A DNA stretch of 64,000 nucleotides, taken from NCBI RefSeq assembly GCF_030403745.1, contig NZ_JAQMWP010000028.1:38537-102536 (forward strand). The letters run 5' to 3'. The notes under the pieces are model-generated. The model was not told where the DNA came from. It saw only the letters and a program-made list of their open reading frames with translations, and ran no database searches. The number at the start of each line of letters is the position of its first letter. Position 1 is the stretch's first letter. Positions 40,356-48,637 of the stretch are shown here, piece by piece. Both the position numbers and the translations under genes were made by a program. This stretch comes from Streptomyces sp. S.PB5 (GTDB taxonomy: Bacteria; Actinomycetota; Actinomycetes; Streptomycetales; Streptomycetaceae).

Positions 40356-40376
40356 ATATACCCAGTAGGGGTATAT
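40356..40376. promoter_or_regulatory. CsoR operator
   Basis: ATATACCC-AGTA-GGGGTATAT: a near-palindrome of the G-tract CsoR type (TACCC..GGGTA), overlapping a TACGAT -10 candidate at 40352-40357. A second, wider TACCC(N10)GGGTA pair lies just upstream (40334-40353). Copper-relieved autorepression of csoR is expected. Confidence 0.75.
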
Positions 40377-40414
40377 ACCTGCCCAGGTGAGGCCCAGCTG
40401 ACATGGAGGACGCG

Positions 40415-40741
40415 ATGACGACCACCGAGGCCGGAGTGGAAGCGCCCTCCGAAAACGCCACGCACGGGTACCACAAGCAGAAGGACGAACACCTCAAGCG
40501 CCTGCGCCGCATCGAGGGCCAGATCCGCGGCCTGCAGCGCATGGTCGACGAGGACGTCTACTGCATCGACATACTCACGCAGGTGTCCGCCTCCACCAAG
40601 GCGCTGCAGTCCTTCGCCCTGCAGCTCCTGGAGGAACACCTGCGGCACTGCGTGGCCGACGCGGCCGTCAAGGGCGGCGACGAGATCGACGCGAAGGTGC
40701 AGGAGGCGACGCAGGCGATCGCCCGCATGCTGCGCACATGA
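40415..40741 (+). CDS. csoR: CsoR, copper-sensing repressor
   Basis: 108 aa from ATG 40415 with GGAGGACGCG just upstream; an ATG at 40403 overlaps that site. All-helical CsoR/RcnR fold; Cu(I) ligands Cys50, His75, Cys79 keep the C-x24-H-x3-C spacing (VYCIDIL, EEHLRHC). Helix LKRLRRIEGQIRGLQRMVDE is the conserved DNA-contact region. Cu(I) binding releases DNA and de-represses copper export genes. An operator lies in its own promoter; no copper ATPase gene is in the window. Confidence 0.95.
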   Translation: MTTTEAGVEAPSENATHGYHKQKDEHLKRLRRIEGQIRGLQRMVDEDVYCIDILTQVSASTKALQSFALQLLEEHLRHCVADAAVKGGDEIDAKVQEATQAIARMLRT

Positions 40742-40789
40742 CACGTATGTGGTGCATGACGCGTGGATGAGGGAACGCCCCCGGGCGGC

Positions 40790-40969
40790 TCACGCTCCGG
40801 AGGCGTCCTCGCGTTCCTGGGCCACTTTCAGCACCTCGTCGATGCTCTCAAGGCTGAGCCGGTCCTCATGCGCGGCCGACGCCGCGATGATCAGCTCTCC
40901 GCACAGCTCGATCTCGGCGAGGGCCACGTGGTCCTGAACTGCCGTACCGCCGACCGGAGCCACGTGCAT
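40790..40969 (-). CDS. Conserved short protein (59 aa)
   Basis: 59 aa from ATG 40969 (AGAAGAGGTG directly upstream): MHVAPVGGTAVQDHVALAEI, then ELCGELIIAASAAHEDRLSL and a helical acidic end. The composition looks like a compact soluble helical protein with one Cys. I believe it is common in Streptomyces, but no function is known. It is convergent with csoR across a 48-bp gap. Confidence 0.72.
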   Translation of the reverse strand: MHVAPVGGTAVQDHVALAEIELCGELIIAASAAHEDRLSLESIDEVLKVAQEREDASGA

Positions 40970-41087
40970 CACCTCTTCTCTGCCGTCACCGCTTCCTAGA
41001 GTAGGGAGCGGCCTACGCACCGCGCATGGCACGGACGGGCTAGTTCTTGACGCCCGTCACGTCCGCTCACCCCCCACTCGCCGCCAC

Positions 41088-41921
41088 TCACTCCTCAGCG
41101 ATCTTCCCGGCGTAGATGTCACCGTCGTCCGGAAGCCGTACGTCGACGGCGACCCCGAAGTCGTAGAGCAAGGTCGTGGAGGCGACCGCCACGGTCCCCT
41201 CCTGCTGCCCGCTGACAAAGCTGAACCGGTGTCTGACCTTGCGGATCCGGCCCTCGTCGTCGAGGTAGACGTCGAACGGAACCGTGGCGGTGGCGAACCC
41301 TTTCGCCGCCGCGCCGAGGGCCGCCCTGTTCCCGGCGCCGGCGTCCTTCGCGGCGAGGGCGAGATCGGCGGTCCCCCGGTAATGCCGCACCGCGGTCCCC
41401 GCGACCTCGCTCTCCCCCACATACGTGGCGGTACGCGCCCCCCGCAGCAACTCGGCGGCGGCGAACGGGTCGGTGGCCCCGCCGGTGACGAGGTTCCCGT
41501 CCGCGAGCGAGGCGGTCTCGACACGCACCCACTTGTCGGCGGGCACCCCGGCCCCGCGGTTCTTCATGAACAGGGCACCGGGAGCGAGCAGTTCGGTGAT
41601 GGGCCGGTGATCACTCGTCCCGGCGGGATCCTGCGGCAGCGACACCTTGAGCTGCCCGAGCTGGCGCCGGTAGTCGTAGACCCCTTCCCCGCGAATGGTG
41701 ACGCGGGTCCCCCCGGTGGCCATCTCCATGGAGGTCCTGGCCTTGGAACTCCCGGCCTGCACAAGCTGATCGGCGGCGAGATGCAGCGCCTCGACGGCGG
41801 GCCGCCCGTCCTCGGCGGCATCCACGTTCCCCGAACACCCGGAACCCCCCGCGCAGACGACAGCGACGAGCCCCGCCGCCACACCGACCCCGCGCAACCG
41901 CCTCAGCTGCCGCTCCGCCAT
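41088..41921 (-). CDS. Lipoprotein, LppX/LprG-like
   Basis: 277 aa, ATG 41921. Lipobox GGSGCSG gives a lipidated Cys near residue 29 after GVGVAAGLVAVVCAGGSG. The mature part resembles the LppX_LprAFG fold: MEMATGGTRVTIRGEGVYDY, AGALFMKNRGAG, KWVRVE, VRHYRGTADL, VPFDVYLDDEGRIRKVRHRF. Mycobacterial relatives carry lipids across the envelope; that role is inferred here. Monocistronic. Confidence 0.85.
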   Translation of the reverse strand: MAERQLRRLRGVGVAAGLVAVVCAGGSGCSGNVDAAEDGRPAVEALHLAADQLVQAGSSKARTSMEMATGGTRVTIRGEGVYDYRRQLGQLKVSLPQDPAGTSDHRPITELLAPGALFMKNRGAGVPADKWVRVETASLADGNLVTGGATDPFAAAELLRGARTATYVGESEVAGTAVRHYRGTADLALAAKDAGAGNRAALGAAAKGFATATVPFDVYLDDEGRIRKVRHRFSFVSGQQEGTVAVASTTLLYDFGVAVDVRLPDDGDIYAGKIAEE

Positions 41922-42025
41922 CGCCCTGCCTCCGTCACGGACCCCCTGTCGTCCGACTAACGACGACCGGCGGGAGCCCGTCACGCGCATACCAGCCCTT
42001 TACCTCCGCCCGTTACCGTTGACCT

Positions 42026-42205
42026 GTGCCGCAGCAGGACAGGGTCCCCCCATCCCCCGAATCCCCGGAACACATGACGACCACCATCGAACAGGGCCGC
42101 TTCTGCACAGCCCGCTGCACCTGCGGATGGCGCGGCCCGGCAAGACGAGCGAGAAGCCAGGCAAGAACTGACGCAGCGACCCACACCAGCCTGGCCACCC
42201 CCTGA
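42026..42205 (+). CDS. Small Cys-rich basic protein (59 aa), probably leaderless
   Basis: 59 aa from GTG 42026, or 43 aa from ATG 42074. Core GRFCTARCTCGWRGPARRAR then SQARTDAATH: three Cys in C-x3-C-x-C beside Trp and Arg, like a half zinc ribbon. A TACCGT -10 candidate (42014-42019) ends 7 nt before the GTG, consistent with a leaderless mRNA. No family is confirmed. The clustered Cys/Arg pattern is unlikely to be chance. Confidence 0.5.
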   Translation: MPQQDRVPPSPESPEHMTTTIEQGRFCTARCTCGWRGPARRARSQARTDAATHTSLATP

Positions 42206-42220
42206 CTCAAACCCCGCCCG

Positions 42221-42305
42221 AAATTCAGCCCCTCCGGCGTTTGAGGAGCGGGGGTCCAGGGGGCAGAGCCCCCTGGGAGCGGGGTCGGGCGGCGGGGGCG
42301 AAAAC
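42221..42305 (+). repeat. Streptomyces-type intergenic repeat with hairpin
   Basis: AAATTCAGCCCCTCCGGCGT, TTTGAGGAGCGGGGGT, then the perfect 9-bp hairpin CCAGGGGGC (42256-42264) / GCCCCCTGG (42268-42276) and a GGGGCGGCGGGGGCGAAAA-like end. From memory this CCGGCGTTTGAGGA...GGGGGC-GCCCCC element occurs in many copies in Streptomyces chromosomes. Here it sits between the small Cys gene and the flavoenzyme gene and may act as a terminator. Confidence 0.7.
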
Positions 42306-42392
42306 CCTCCCGGCGCGCACCCCCGCCACCCCACCCGATGGAACCCCACACCCCACCACCCCGTCTCGTTCCACGAACCCCCAGGAGGCGAC

Positions 42393-43970
42393 ATGGAACG
42401 GCGTACGTTCATCGGCGGCGGCGTGGCCGCACTGGCCGTGGCCACCGCGGCCGCGTGCACCAGCGGCGAGAACGCCGACGCGGCCCCGACGGCCACCGGC
42501 GGGGAGTCCACACGTACGTCGGCCTCGACCTCCACCAGCCGCGGCCGGCCCCCCACCCGCGCCGACTGGAGCGCCCTCGCCCGGGACCTCGACGGCCCCC
42601 TCATCCGCCCGGGCGACACCGACTGGCCGGCCGCCCACCAGCTCTACAACACCCGCTTCGACAGCCTGAAGCCCGCCGCCGTCGCCTACATCGCCCACGC
42701 CGACGACATCCGCACCGCCCTCGCCTACGCCAGGTCCCACAACCTCCGCATCGCGATCCGCAACGGCGGCCACTCCTACGCCGGCTGGTCCTCGGGCGAC
42801 AACCGTCTGATCGTCGACGTCTCGAAGCTGAACAAGGTCCGCACCGGCGGCGGCACCGCGGTGGTCGGCGCCGGTGCGAAGCTCATCGACGTCTACCGCG
42901 CCCTCGCCGCGAAGGGCGTCACGATCCCCGCCGGCTCCTGCCCGACCGTGGGCGTCTCCGGCCTCACCCTCGGCGGCGGCCACGGAGTCGTCTCCCGCGC
43001 CTACGGCCTGACCTGCGACAGCCTCACCCAGGCCACCCTGATCACGGCGGACGGCAAGCAGCTCACCGCGAACGCGACCGAGAACAAGGACCTCTTCTGG
43101 GCCCTGCGCGGCGCGGGCAACGGCAACTTCGGCGTGGTGACCGAGCTCCGGTTCAAGACCCACCCCGCCCCGCAGGCCGTCACGGCGTACATGAGCTGGC
43201 CCTGGTCGAAGGCGGCCACGGTCTTCAAGGCCTGGCAGGAGTGGGGTCCCGGCCAGCCCGACGAGATCTGGTCCTCCCTCCACCTGGAGAACCACGCCGG
43301 GGGCACCCCCACCGTCTCCGTCGCCGCGTTCTCCCTCGGCACCTACACCGAACTCCAGAACGCGGTGGACCGCCTGGCCGACGGCCCGGGCGGCCCCGGC
43401 CCCGCGAGCAGCGTCTCCCTGCGGCGCCGCTCGTACGAGGAGGCGATGGAGATCTACGCCGGCTGCTCCTCCTTCTCGACGGACGCCCAGTGCCACCTCC
43501 CCGGCGCCACCCCGGGCCGCTCTCCGCAGGGCGCGCTGCAACGCGAGACGTACACCGCGAAGTCGGACTTCTTCGACCGTTCGATCTCCGCGGCCGGCGT
43601 CCAGACCCTGCTGACGCAGATCAAGTCGGTCCGCGGCGGCTCCGGCAGCATCGCCTTCACGGCCCTCGGCGGAGCGGTCAACCGCGTCTCCCCGACGGCG
43701 ACGGCGTTCGTCCACCGCCGCTCCCGCATGCTGACCCAGTACATCGCCGCCTGGAAGGCGGGCACGAGCGGCACCACGGCCCAGTCCTGGCTGACCCGGG
43801 CCCACAACGCGATGAAGCCCTACGCGTCCGGCGCGGCCTACCAGAACTACACGGACCCGTCCCTGACGAACTGGCGGAAGGCGTACTACGGCGACGCGGC
43901 GGCCAAGCTCACGACTGTGAAGAAGCAGTACGACCCGAACGGCTTCTTCACGTTCCCTCAGTCGCTGTAG
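42393..43970 (+). CDS. Secreted FAD-linked oxidoreductase (berberine-bridge type)
   Basis: 525 aa. N-terminal RRTFIGGGVAALAVATAAAC: twin Arg plus lipobox-like AAAC, so Tat-exported and perhaps lipidated at about Cys22. PCMH-type FAD domain (about 92-265) with His127 in RNGGHSYAGW and Cys208 in YGLTCDS, the two positions for 8alpha-His/6-S-Cys bicovalent FAD. The C-terminal BBE segment is YQNYTDPSLTNWRKAYYGDA then KKQYDPNGFFTFPQSL. It oxidises a sugar or small hydroxylated compound; substrate unknown. Confidence 0.92.
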   Translation: MERRTFIGGGVAALAVATAAACTSGENADAAPTATGGESTRTSASTSTSRGRPPTRADWSALARDLDGPLIRPGDTDWPAAHQLYNTRFDSLKPAAVAYIAHADDIRTALAYARSHNLRIAIRNGGHSYAGWSSGDNRLIVDVSKLNKVRTGGGTAVVGAGAKLIDVYRALAAKGVTIPAGSCPTVGVSGLTLGGGHGVVSRAYGLTCDSLTQATLITADGKQLTANATENKDLFWALRGAGNGNFGVVTELRFKTHPAPQAVTAYMSWPWSKAATVFKAWQEWGPGQPDEIWSSLHLENHAGGTPTVSVAAFSLGTYTELQNAVDRLADGPGGPGPASSVSLRRRSYEEAMEIYAGCSSFSTDAQCHLPGATPGRSPQGALQRETYTAKSDFFDRSISAAGVQTLLTQIKSVRGGSGSIAFTALGGAVNRVSPTATAFVHRRSRMLTQYIAAWKAGTSGTTAQSWLTRAHNAMKPYASGAAYQNYTDPSLTNWRKAYYGDAAAKLTTVKKQYDPNGFFTFPQSL

Positions 43971-43978
43971 AGCCTTGG

Positions 43979-44683
43979 TCAGGCCGCAAGGTCCCGTTCC
44001 TCGGCGCCCGCTTCCCTCCGGGCGCCGGGAACGACGGCGCCCTGGCCGTCGTACGACGTCCCGCGCGCCCGGATCAGCCACCCGGCCCGCGGCGAGCGCT
44101 CGATCGCCTTCATGAGCGGGGTGAGCAGGGCCATGGCGAGCGGGGACAGCAGCAGTGCGACGGCCGTGCCGAGTGCGAAGCCGCCGACCACGTCGGTCGG
44201 GTAGTGCACTCCCATGTAGACGCGGCAGAAGCCTTCGAGCAGCGCCAGCCCGATGCCGAAGACGCCGAACTTCCGGTTGGCGACGAACAGTCCGACCGCC
44301 ATCGCCATGGTGATCGTCGCGTGGTCGCTGACGAAGGAGTAGTCGGTCTTGCCGGACACGAGGACATCGAGCCCCTCGTGCGAGAGGAACGGCCGCGGCC
44401 GCTCCACGAACCCTCGTATCGGCACGTTGATCAGCACCGCGACCCCGGCGGCGAGCGGCGCCCACACCAGCGCGGCCACGGACGCGGGCGCGTCCTCACC
44501 GCCCCGCCTGCGCACGGACAGCCAGCACCACAGCACGAGCAGCACGGTGGCGAGGAGGATGCCGTACTCACCGACGTACTCCATGACCCGGTCGAACCAC
44601 ACGGGTGCGTCCTTGGCCAGGCCGTTGATGTCGTAGAGCAGCTCGACGTCGGGGTTCGACCCGGATGCGGCGAGTCCAGCCAT
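43979..44683 (-). CDS. PAP2-superfamily membrane phosphatase
   Basis: 234 aa, ATG 44683. About six membrane helices with the three-part phosphatase signature: KxxxxxxRP variant RGFVERPRPFL, the PSGH-type motif varied to SFVSDHATIT, and GFCRVYMGVHYPTDVVGGFA with the catalytic His. It dephosphorylates lipid phosphates such as undecaprenyl diphosphate or PA at the outer face. The 3' end is 8 bp from the convergent flavoenzyme stop. Confidence 0.92.
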   Translation of the reverse strand: MAGLAASGSNPDVELLYDINGLAKDAPVWFDRVMEYVGEYGILLATVLLVLWCWLSVRRRGGEDAPASVAALVWAPLAAGVAVLINVPIRGFVERPRPFLSHEGLDVLVSGKTDYSFVSDHATITMAMAVGLFVANRKFGVFGIGLALLEGFCRVYMGVHYPTDVVGGFALGTAVALLLSPLAMALLTPLMKAIERSPRAGWLIRARGTSYDGQGAVVPGARREAGAEERDLAA

Positions 44684-44865
44684 GGTGCTGTGGCCCCTTC
44701 GTCGTCGTTCTTGGCCCCCGTGGGTGTAGATCCGATGTGCGTTCGGCTACAGCAACAGGAACGCACGGTCCCTGTTAATACGTTCCACACTCCACTGAAT
44801 GATCACTCAGACGTTATCGAAGAGAGACACATCACTGCAGCTCAGGGGGTAGGTTCACAGGCTGC

Positions 44866-45867
44866 TCAGACCGTCGTGGGGAGCGCTTTCGCGCCATCTT
44901 CGGTGACCCGGGTGGCTCCGAAGTAATCGGGGGTGTCGATCGGGTCGAACCGGATCACAGCACCCGTTCTCGGGGCGTCGATCATGTATCCGCCGCCGAC
45001 ATAAATCCCCACATGCCGGATGGCCCGGGAGTTGGTGAGGTCGTCGGAGAAGAAGACGAGATCGCCCGGCAGCAGTTCGTCCCTGGCCGGATGCGGACCC
45101 GCGTTCCACTGGTCGTTGGCGACCCGCGGCAGCGTGACCCCGACACTCTCGTACGCGGCCTTCGTCAGCCCGGAGCAGTCGAAGCGGCCACCGTCCTGAG
45201 CAGTACCGTCACCGCCCCAGAGGTAGGGCGTGCCGAGTTTGTTCTGCGCGTAGGTGATGGCCGCGGCGGCCTGCTTGCTGGGATCGACCCGGCCGACGGG
45301 AGCGGCGAAGCTGTCCTCCAGCGTGGTGATCGTCTTCACGTAGTTCTGGGTCTCCTTGTACGGCGGCACGCCCCCGTACTTGATCACCGCGTACGCGCCC
45401 GCGTTGTAGGACGCGAGCATGTTCTTCGTGGGGTCCCCGGGCACGTCCTTCACATACGAGGCGAGGGTGCAGTCGTACTTCGCGGCCGATGGAATCGCGT
45501 CATTCGGGTCCCATACGTCGCGGTCGCCGTCCCCGTCCCCGTCGATCCCGTGCGTGGCCCACGTACCGGGGATGAATTGCGCTATCCCCTGCGCGGCCGC
45601 CGGGCTCTGCGCCTTCGGGTTGAACCCGCTCTCCTGGTACAGCTGGGCGGCGAGGAGAGCCGGGTTGATCGCGGGGCACAGATTGCCCCACTTCTGCACG
45701 AGCGCCTGGTAGTCGGCCGGCACCGACCCCTTGGCCAGCGCCTTGGTGGCCCCGCCCACCCCGTTCGCGAGGTTCCCGGCGACGACGTACACCCCGACGA
45801 CGAGCAGCATCACGAAGCTGAGCCCCGCCCCGAGGACGGCACCCCCCACGATCCATGCCTTACGCAC
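44866..45867 (-). CDS. Bifunctional SLT-NlpC/P60 peptidoglycan hydrolase
   Basis: 333 aa from GTG 45867 (GAGGGG 9 nt upstream); TTG 45873 is an alternative. N-terminal membrane anchor (IVGGAVLGAGLSFVMLLVVG). Goose-lysozyme/SLT-like domain (about 50-185) with catalytic Glu in LYQESGFNPKAQS and AQGIAQFIPGTW. NlpC/P60 domain (about 200-333) with Cys in RFDCSGLTKAAY, GDLVFF and His in RHVGIYVGGGYMIDAPRTG. It cuts glycan and peptide bonds. The design matches muralytic subunits of Gram-positive type IV secretion systems; such an operon lies 8 kb away. Confidence 0.92.
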   Translation of the reverse strand: MRKAWIVGGAVLGAGLSFVMLLVVGVYVVAGNLANGVGGATKALAKGSVPADYQALVQKWGNLCPAINPALLAAQLYQESGFNPKAQSPAAAQGIAQFIPGTWATHGIDGDGDGDRDVWDPNDAIPSAAKYDCTLASYVKDVPGDPTKNMLASYNAGAYAVIKYGGVPPYKETQNYVKTITTLEDSFAAPVGRVDPSKQAAAAITYAQNKLGTPYLWGGDGTAQDGGRFDCSGLTKAAYESVGVTLPRVANDQWNAGPHPARDELLPGDLVFFSDDLTNSRAIRHVGIYVGGGYMIDAPRTGAVIRFDPIDTPDYFGATRVTEDGAKALPTTV

Positions 45868-45909
45868 CGTCAACCGCCCCTCACCGCGCCGGAGTCCGCC
45901 CGCGTCAGT

Positions 45910-47589
45910 CTAGGAGCTTCCCACCTGGAATCCATGGCAACCGATGGACTCGTGATCGGTGGGGGCGGGGCCGGTGACGTGGTAGAAGACGACGGTCCAG
46001 TCGCCGGGGTCGGCGGCGAGGGGGACGGGCCGGTAGACCTTGCCGGTCCCGGAGTGCTCCTGGAAGTCGTCGGGATAGGTGAGTTCGATGTAACCGCCGT
46101 CCTTGCGGTGCGTGTAGATGTCGACGGGCCGGCTGGTGTAGCCGGCGCGCACATACGTCGTCCCCTCGTAGGGCACGCCCGTCGTGGGGGAGTTGTCGCG
46201 CGGCGGCTTCACCCCGACGGAGACGTAGTACGGCTCGGGCTGCTCCTTCTTCATCTCCGCGTACTTGAACCGGACACGGATCCGCGCCCTCTCCCGGACC
46301 TCCGCGGCGGTGGGATCGTCCGCGTCGACCGCGCTGTACTGGAGTTCCTCCGGCGCCGACACCGCACCGACCTGCGCGCACGTGCCGTCGGCACTGTTCC
46401 AGATATCCCGGTTGGGGCGATCGCCCACGATGTACGCCGGTGGCTTCCAGGCCGCGCCGGAACCGCTTGCCGACGCCCCGCCCCCACCCCCCTCGCTCTC
46501 CCCGTCCTGCATCCGCAGCGCCACGACGGACCCGGCGACCACGACGGCCGCGACGGAGACGGCCACCAGCCAGGGCGTACGACGGGACCGGCGCGGTCGC
46601 GGTGCGGGTACCGCCGTCGGCACGTACGTCGGGACGTACCCCGGCCCCACGGTGGGCCGATACGCGGGTGCCGCCGGCGCCCCGTGCCCCGCCGGTACCA
46701 GTCCCGCCGCCACCGCGGCCCGGAGATCCCTCGGTACGGCCACGGCGTCCGCGGCGAGACGACCGTAGAACGGGTCCTCGGCGAGCGCGGAGGAGACCGC
46801 GCAGCGCGCGATGACGGCGTCCGGCCCCGGCCGCGCGCCCGGATCCTTGGCCACGCATTCCTGGATCAGCGCGGCCAGCCCCGGCTCGACCCCGCTGACG
46901 TCGACGTCCTCGTGGACGACGCGGTACGAGACGGCGTGCGTCGGCCCGGTGCCGAAGGGGGGCCGCCCGGTGGTGGCGTACGCGAGCGTGGCGCCCAGGG
47001 CGAAGACGTCCGCGGCCGCCCCCACCTGATGGCCGGTCAGCACCTCGGGCGCGGTGTACCCGGGCGTCCCCGGAGTGAGGCCGGTCTGCGTGAGAGCGGT
47101 GTCCGCGGCGCCCCGCGCGATGCCGAAGTCGATGAGGAGCGGTCCCTGCGGGGAGAGGATGACGTTCTGCGGCTTGAGGTCCCGGTGTGTGACGCCGTGC
47201 GCGTGCACGCTCGCGAGCGCCTCGGCGAGGGCGGCGAAGAGGCGGCGCGCACTGTCGGCGGGCAGGGGCCCATGGGTGCCGACGGCGCCGCTGAGGGTGG
47301 GGCCGGAGACGTACTCGGTGGCGAGCCAGTAGGGCGGGGCCTGGAGGGAGGCATCGATGAGGTTCGCGGTGTACGCGCTGCGCACCGCCCGAACCGTCTC
47401 GGCCTCCCGCCGGAACCGGGCCAACGCCTCGGGATGGTCGGTGATCTCGTCCCTGATCACCTTGATGGCGACCAACCGCCCACCGGGCGACCGCGCGAGA
47501 TACACCTGCCCCATGCCACCGGCCCCGAGCCGCGCGAGCAGCGTGTACGCGCCTATGTGCGCCGGGTCCCGATCTCTCAGTGCGTCCAC
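45910..47589 (-). CDS. Membrane Ser/Thr protein kinase (PknB-like)
   Basis: 559 aa, GTG 47589. Kinase domain (about 13-270): P-loop ARLGAGGMGQVYLA, Lys43 in AIKVI, catalytic HRDLKPQN, DFGIARG and APEVLTG. A Pro/Tyr-rich juxtamembrane stretch (about 305-340) leads to one membrane helix (WLVAVSVAAVVVAGSVVALR) and an outer domain of about 180 aa with two Cys. That domain is not PASTA, but a novel-looking beta-rich sensor (VDIYTHRKDGGYIELTYPDD). It lies 42 bp upstream of the SLT-NlpC gene, same strand, likely one operon. Confidence 0.94.
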   Translation of the reverse strand: MDALRDRDPAHIGAYTLLARLGAGGMGQVYLARSPGGRLVAIKVIRDEITDHPEALARFRREAETVRAVRSAYTANLIDASLQAPPYWLATEYVSGPTLSGAVGTHGPLPADSARRLFAALAEALASVHAHGVTHRDLKPQNVILSPQGPLLIDFGIARGAADTALTQTGLTPGTPGYTAPEVLTGHQVGAAADVFALGATLAYATTGRPPFGTGPTHAVSYRVVHEDVDVSGVEPGLAALIQECVAKDPGARPGPDAVIARCAVSSALAEDPFYGRLAADAVAVPRDLRAAVAAGLVPAGHGAPAAPAYRPTVGPGYVPTYVPTAVPAPRPRRSRRTPWLVAVSVAAVVVAGSVVALRMQDGESEGGGGGASASGSGAAWKPPAYIVGDRPNRDIWNSADGTCAQVGAVSAPEELQYSAVDADDPTAAEVRERARIRVRFKYAEMKKEQPEPYYVSVGVKPPRDNSPTTGVPYEGTTYVRAGYTSRPVDIYTHRKDGGYIELTYPDDFQEHSGTGKVYRPVPLAADPGDWTVVFYHVTGPAPTDHESIGCHGFQVGSS

Positions 47590-47611
47590 CGCACCGACCT
47601 TGCCACAGAGA

Positions 47612-48334
47612 TCAGTTGGCCGCGCGACGGTACAACTCCGCGGCCTCGGCCCCGAGTACGACGCTGTACGAGATGTCGTCCGTGGCCCCGCCCTGCTCAT
47701 GCCCGCCCAGCACCCCGACGACGTCCCCGTCCCCGTTGACCCAGGGGCTGCCGCTGGTGCCCGCGCTGAAGCCGGGGCAGTCGATGCGCTGTTGGGTACG
47801 GCTGTGCGCGACGGGCTTGTTGGTGCAGCGGACGGGCGTCGCACGGGAGTTGGGGTAGCCGGTGACGGTCACGGCGGTGGCGCCGGTGGCGGTGCCGGGG
47901 GTGAAACGGTTGCCGCCGACGACGTCCTCGATGTGGCGGCCGTGCTGCTCGGCGAGGCCGGCGAAGGCCAGGTCACTGTCCTCGTCCCGCCCTTTCGTCC
48001 AGCCGTCGGGGAGATAGCGCTCGGTGATCCGCCATCTTCCGTACGGGGACCGGCCGTCGCGGTAGCCGGGGACGAACACGAAGTCGTCGGTGCCGGCGTC
48101 CTCGTCGAGGCAGTGCGCGGCGGTCACGATGAGGTCCCGGCCCGGGCTGCGCACGACGGAAGCGGTACAGAAATGCTCCCCGTCCACGAACAGGGCCCCG
48201 ACCCGTGCCGCCTCCGCGCTCACCACGGCAGCCGTCGTGACACCGAGGGGCCCGGGCCCGCCGTCGGCGGCCGCCTCGGAGGCGGAGGTGGCGGCGAGGA
48301 GCAGGAGGGCGAGGTAGAGAGGCGCACGCTTCAT
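47612..48334 (-). CDS. Secreted trypsin-like serine protease (V8/Glu-endopeptidase type)
   Basis: 240 aa, ATG 48334. Signal peptide APLYLALLLLAATSASEAAA. Triad: His74 in VTAAHCLD, Asp121 in DSDLAFAG, Ser194 in GTSGSPW. Disulfides are likely between C56/C75 and C170/C186. The GTSGSPW form is closest to the V8/S1B-like group. 22 bp upstream of the kinase start, so it may be the first gene of a protease-kinase-muramidase operon. Confidence 0.9.
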   Translation of the reverse strand: MKRAPLYLALLLLAATSASEAAADGGPGPLGVTTAAVVSAEAARVGALFVDGEHFCTASVVRSPGRDLIVTAAHCLDEDAGTDDFVFVPGYRDGRSPYGRWRITERYLPDGWTKGRDEDSDLAFAGLAEQHGRHIEDVVGGNRFTPGTATGATAVTVTGYPNSRATPVRCTNKPVAHSRTQQRIDCPGFSAGTSGSPWVNGDGDVVGVLGGHEQGGATDDISYSVVLGAEAAELYRRAAN

Positions 48335-48637
48335 CGGGGCGCAGGATTCCGTACGCGGGTGAGAAACAGGTCAAGCGAGCAATCTCAGCCGACCCCCGGC
48401 AGTTGTGCGCAACGCGTGCAGATGGTCAAGCCGAGACCATTCGGCCCCCATCGCCCCGCCATCCGCCGGTAACCCCCCAGCCTCCTTCGGTATTGCAGAA
48501 GTCAGGATTCCGTAGCCCGTCTTGTTGGCGCGTACTCAACAAGAGGATGGTCTACGCGGGTCGCCGCCCCCGCCGGGAACCTCACCGGTGGTCCCCCACC
48601 GCAGGCCTCTGCAACCCCACTTACAGGAGGCTGTACG
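48335..48637. other. Divergent promoter region between two secreted-protease genes
   Basis: 303 bp with no credible gene. It contains the promoter of the minus-strand trypsin-like protease and, near 48620-48637, the AGGAGG ribosome binding site of the S53 peptidase. I see no clear palindrome. Confidence 0.5.
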
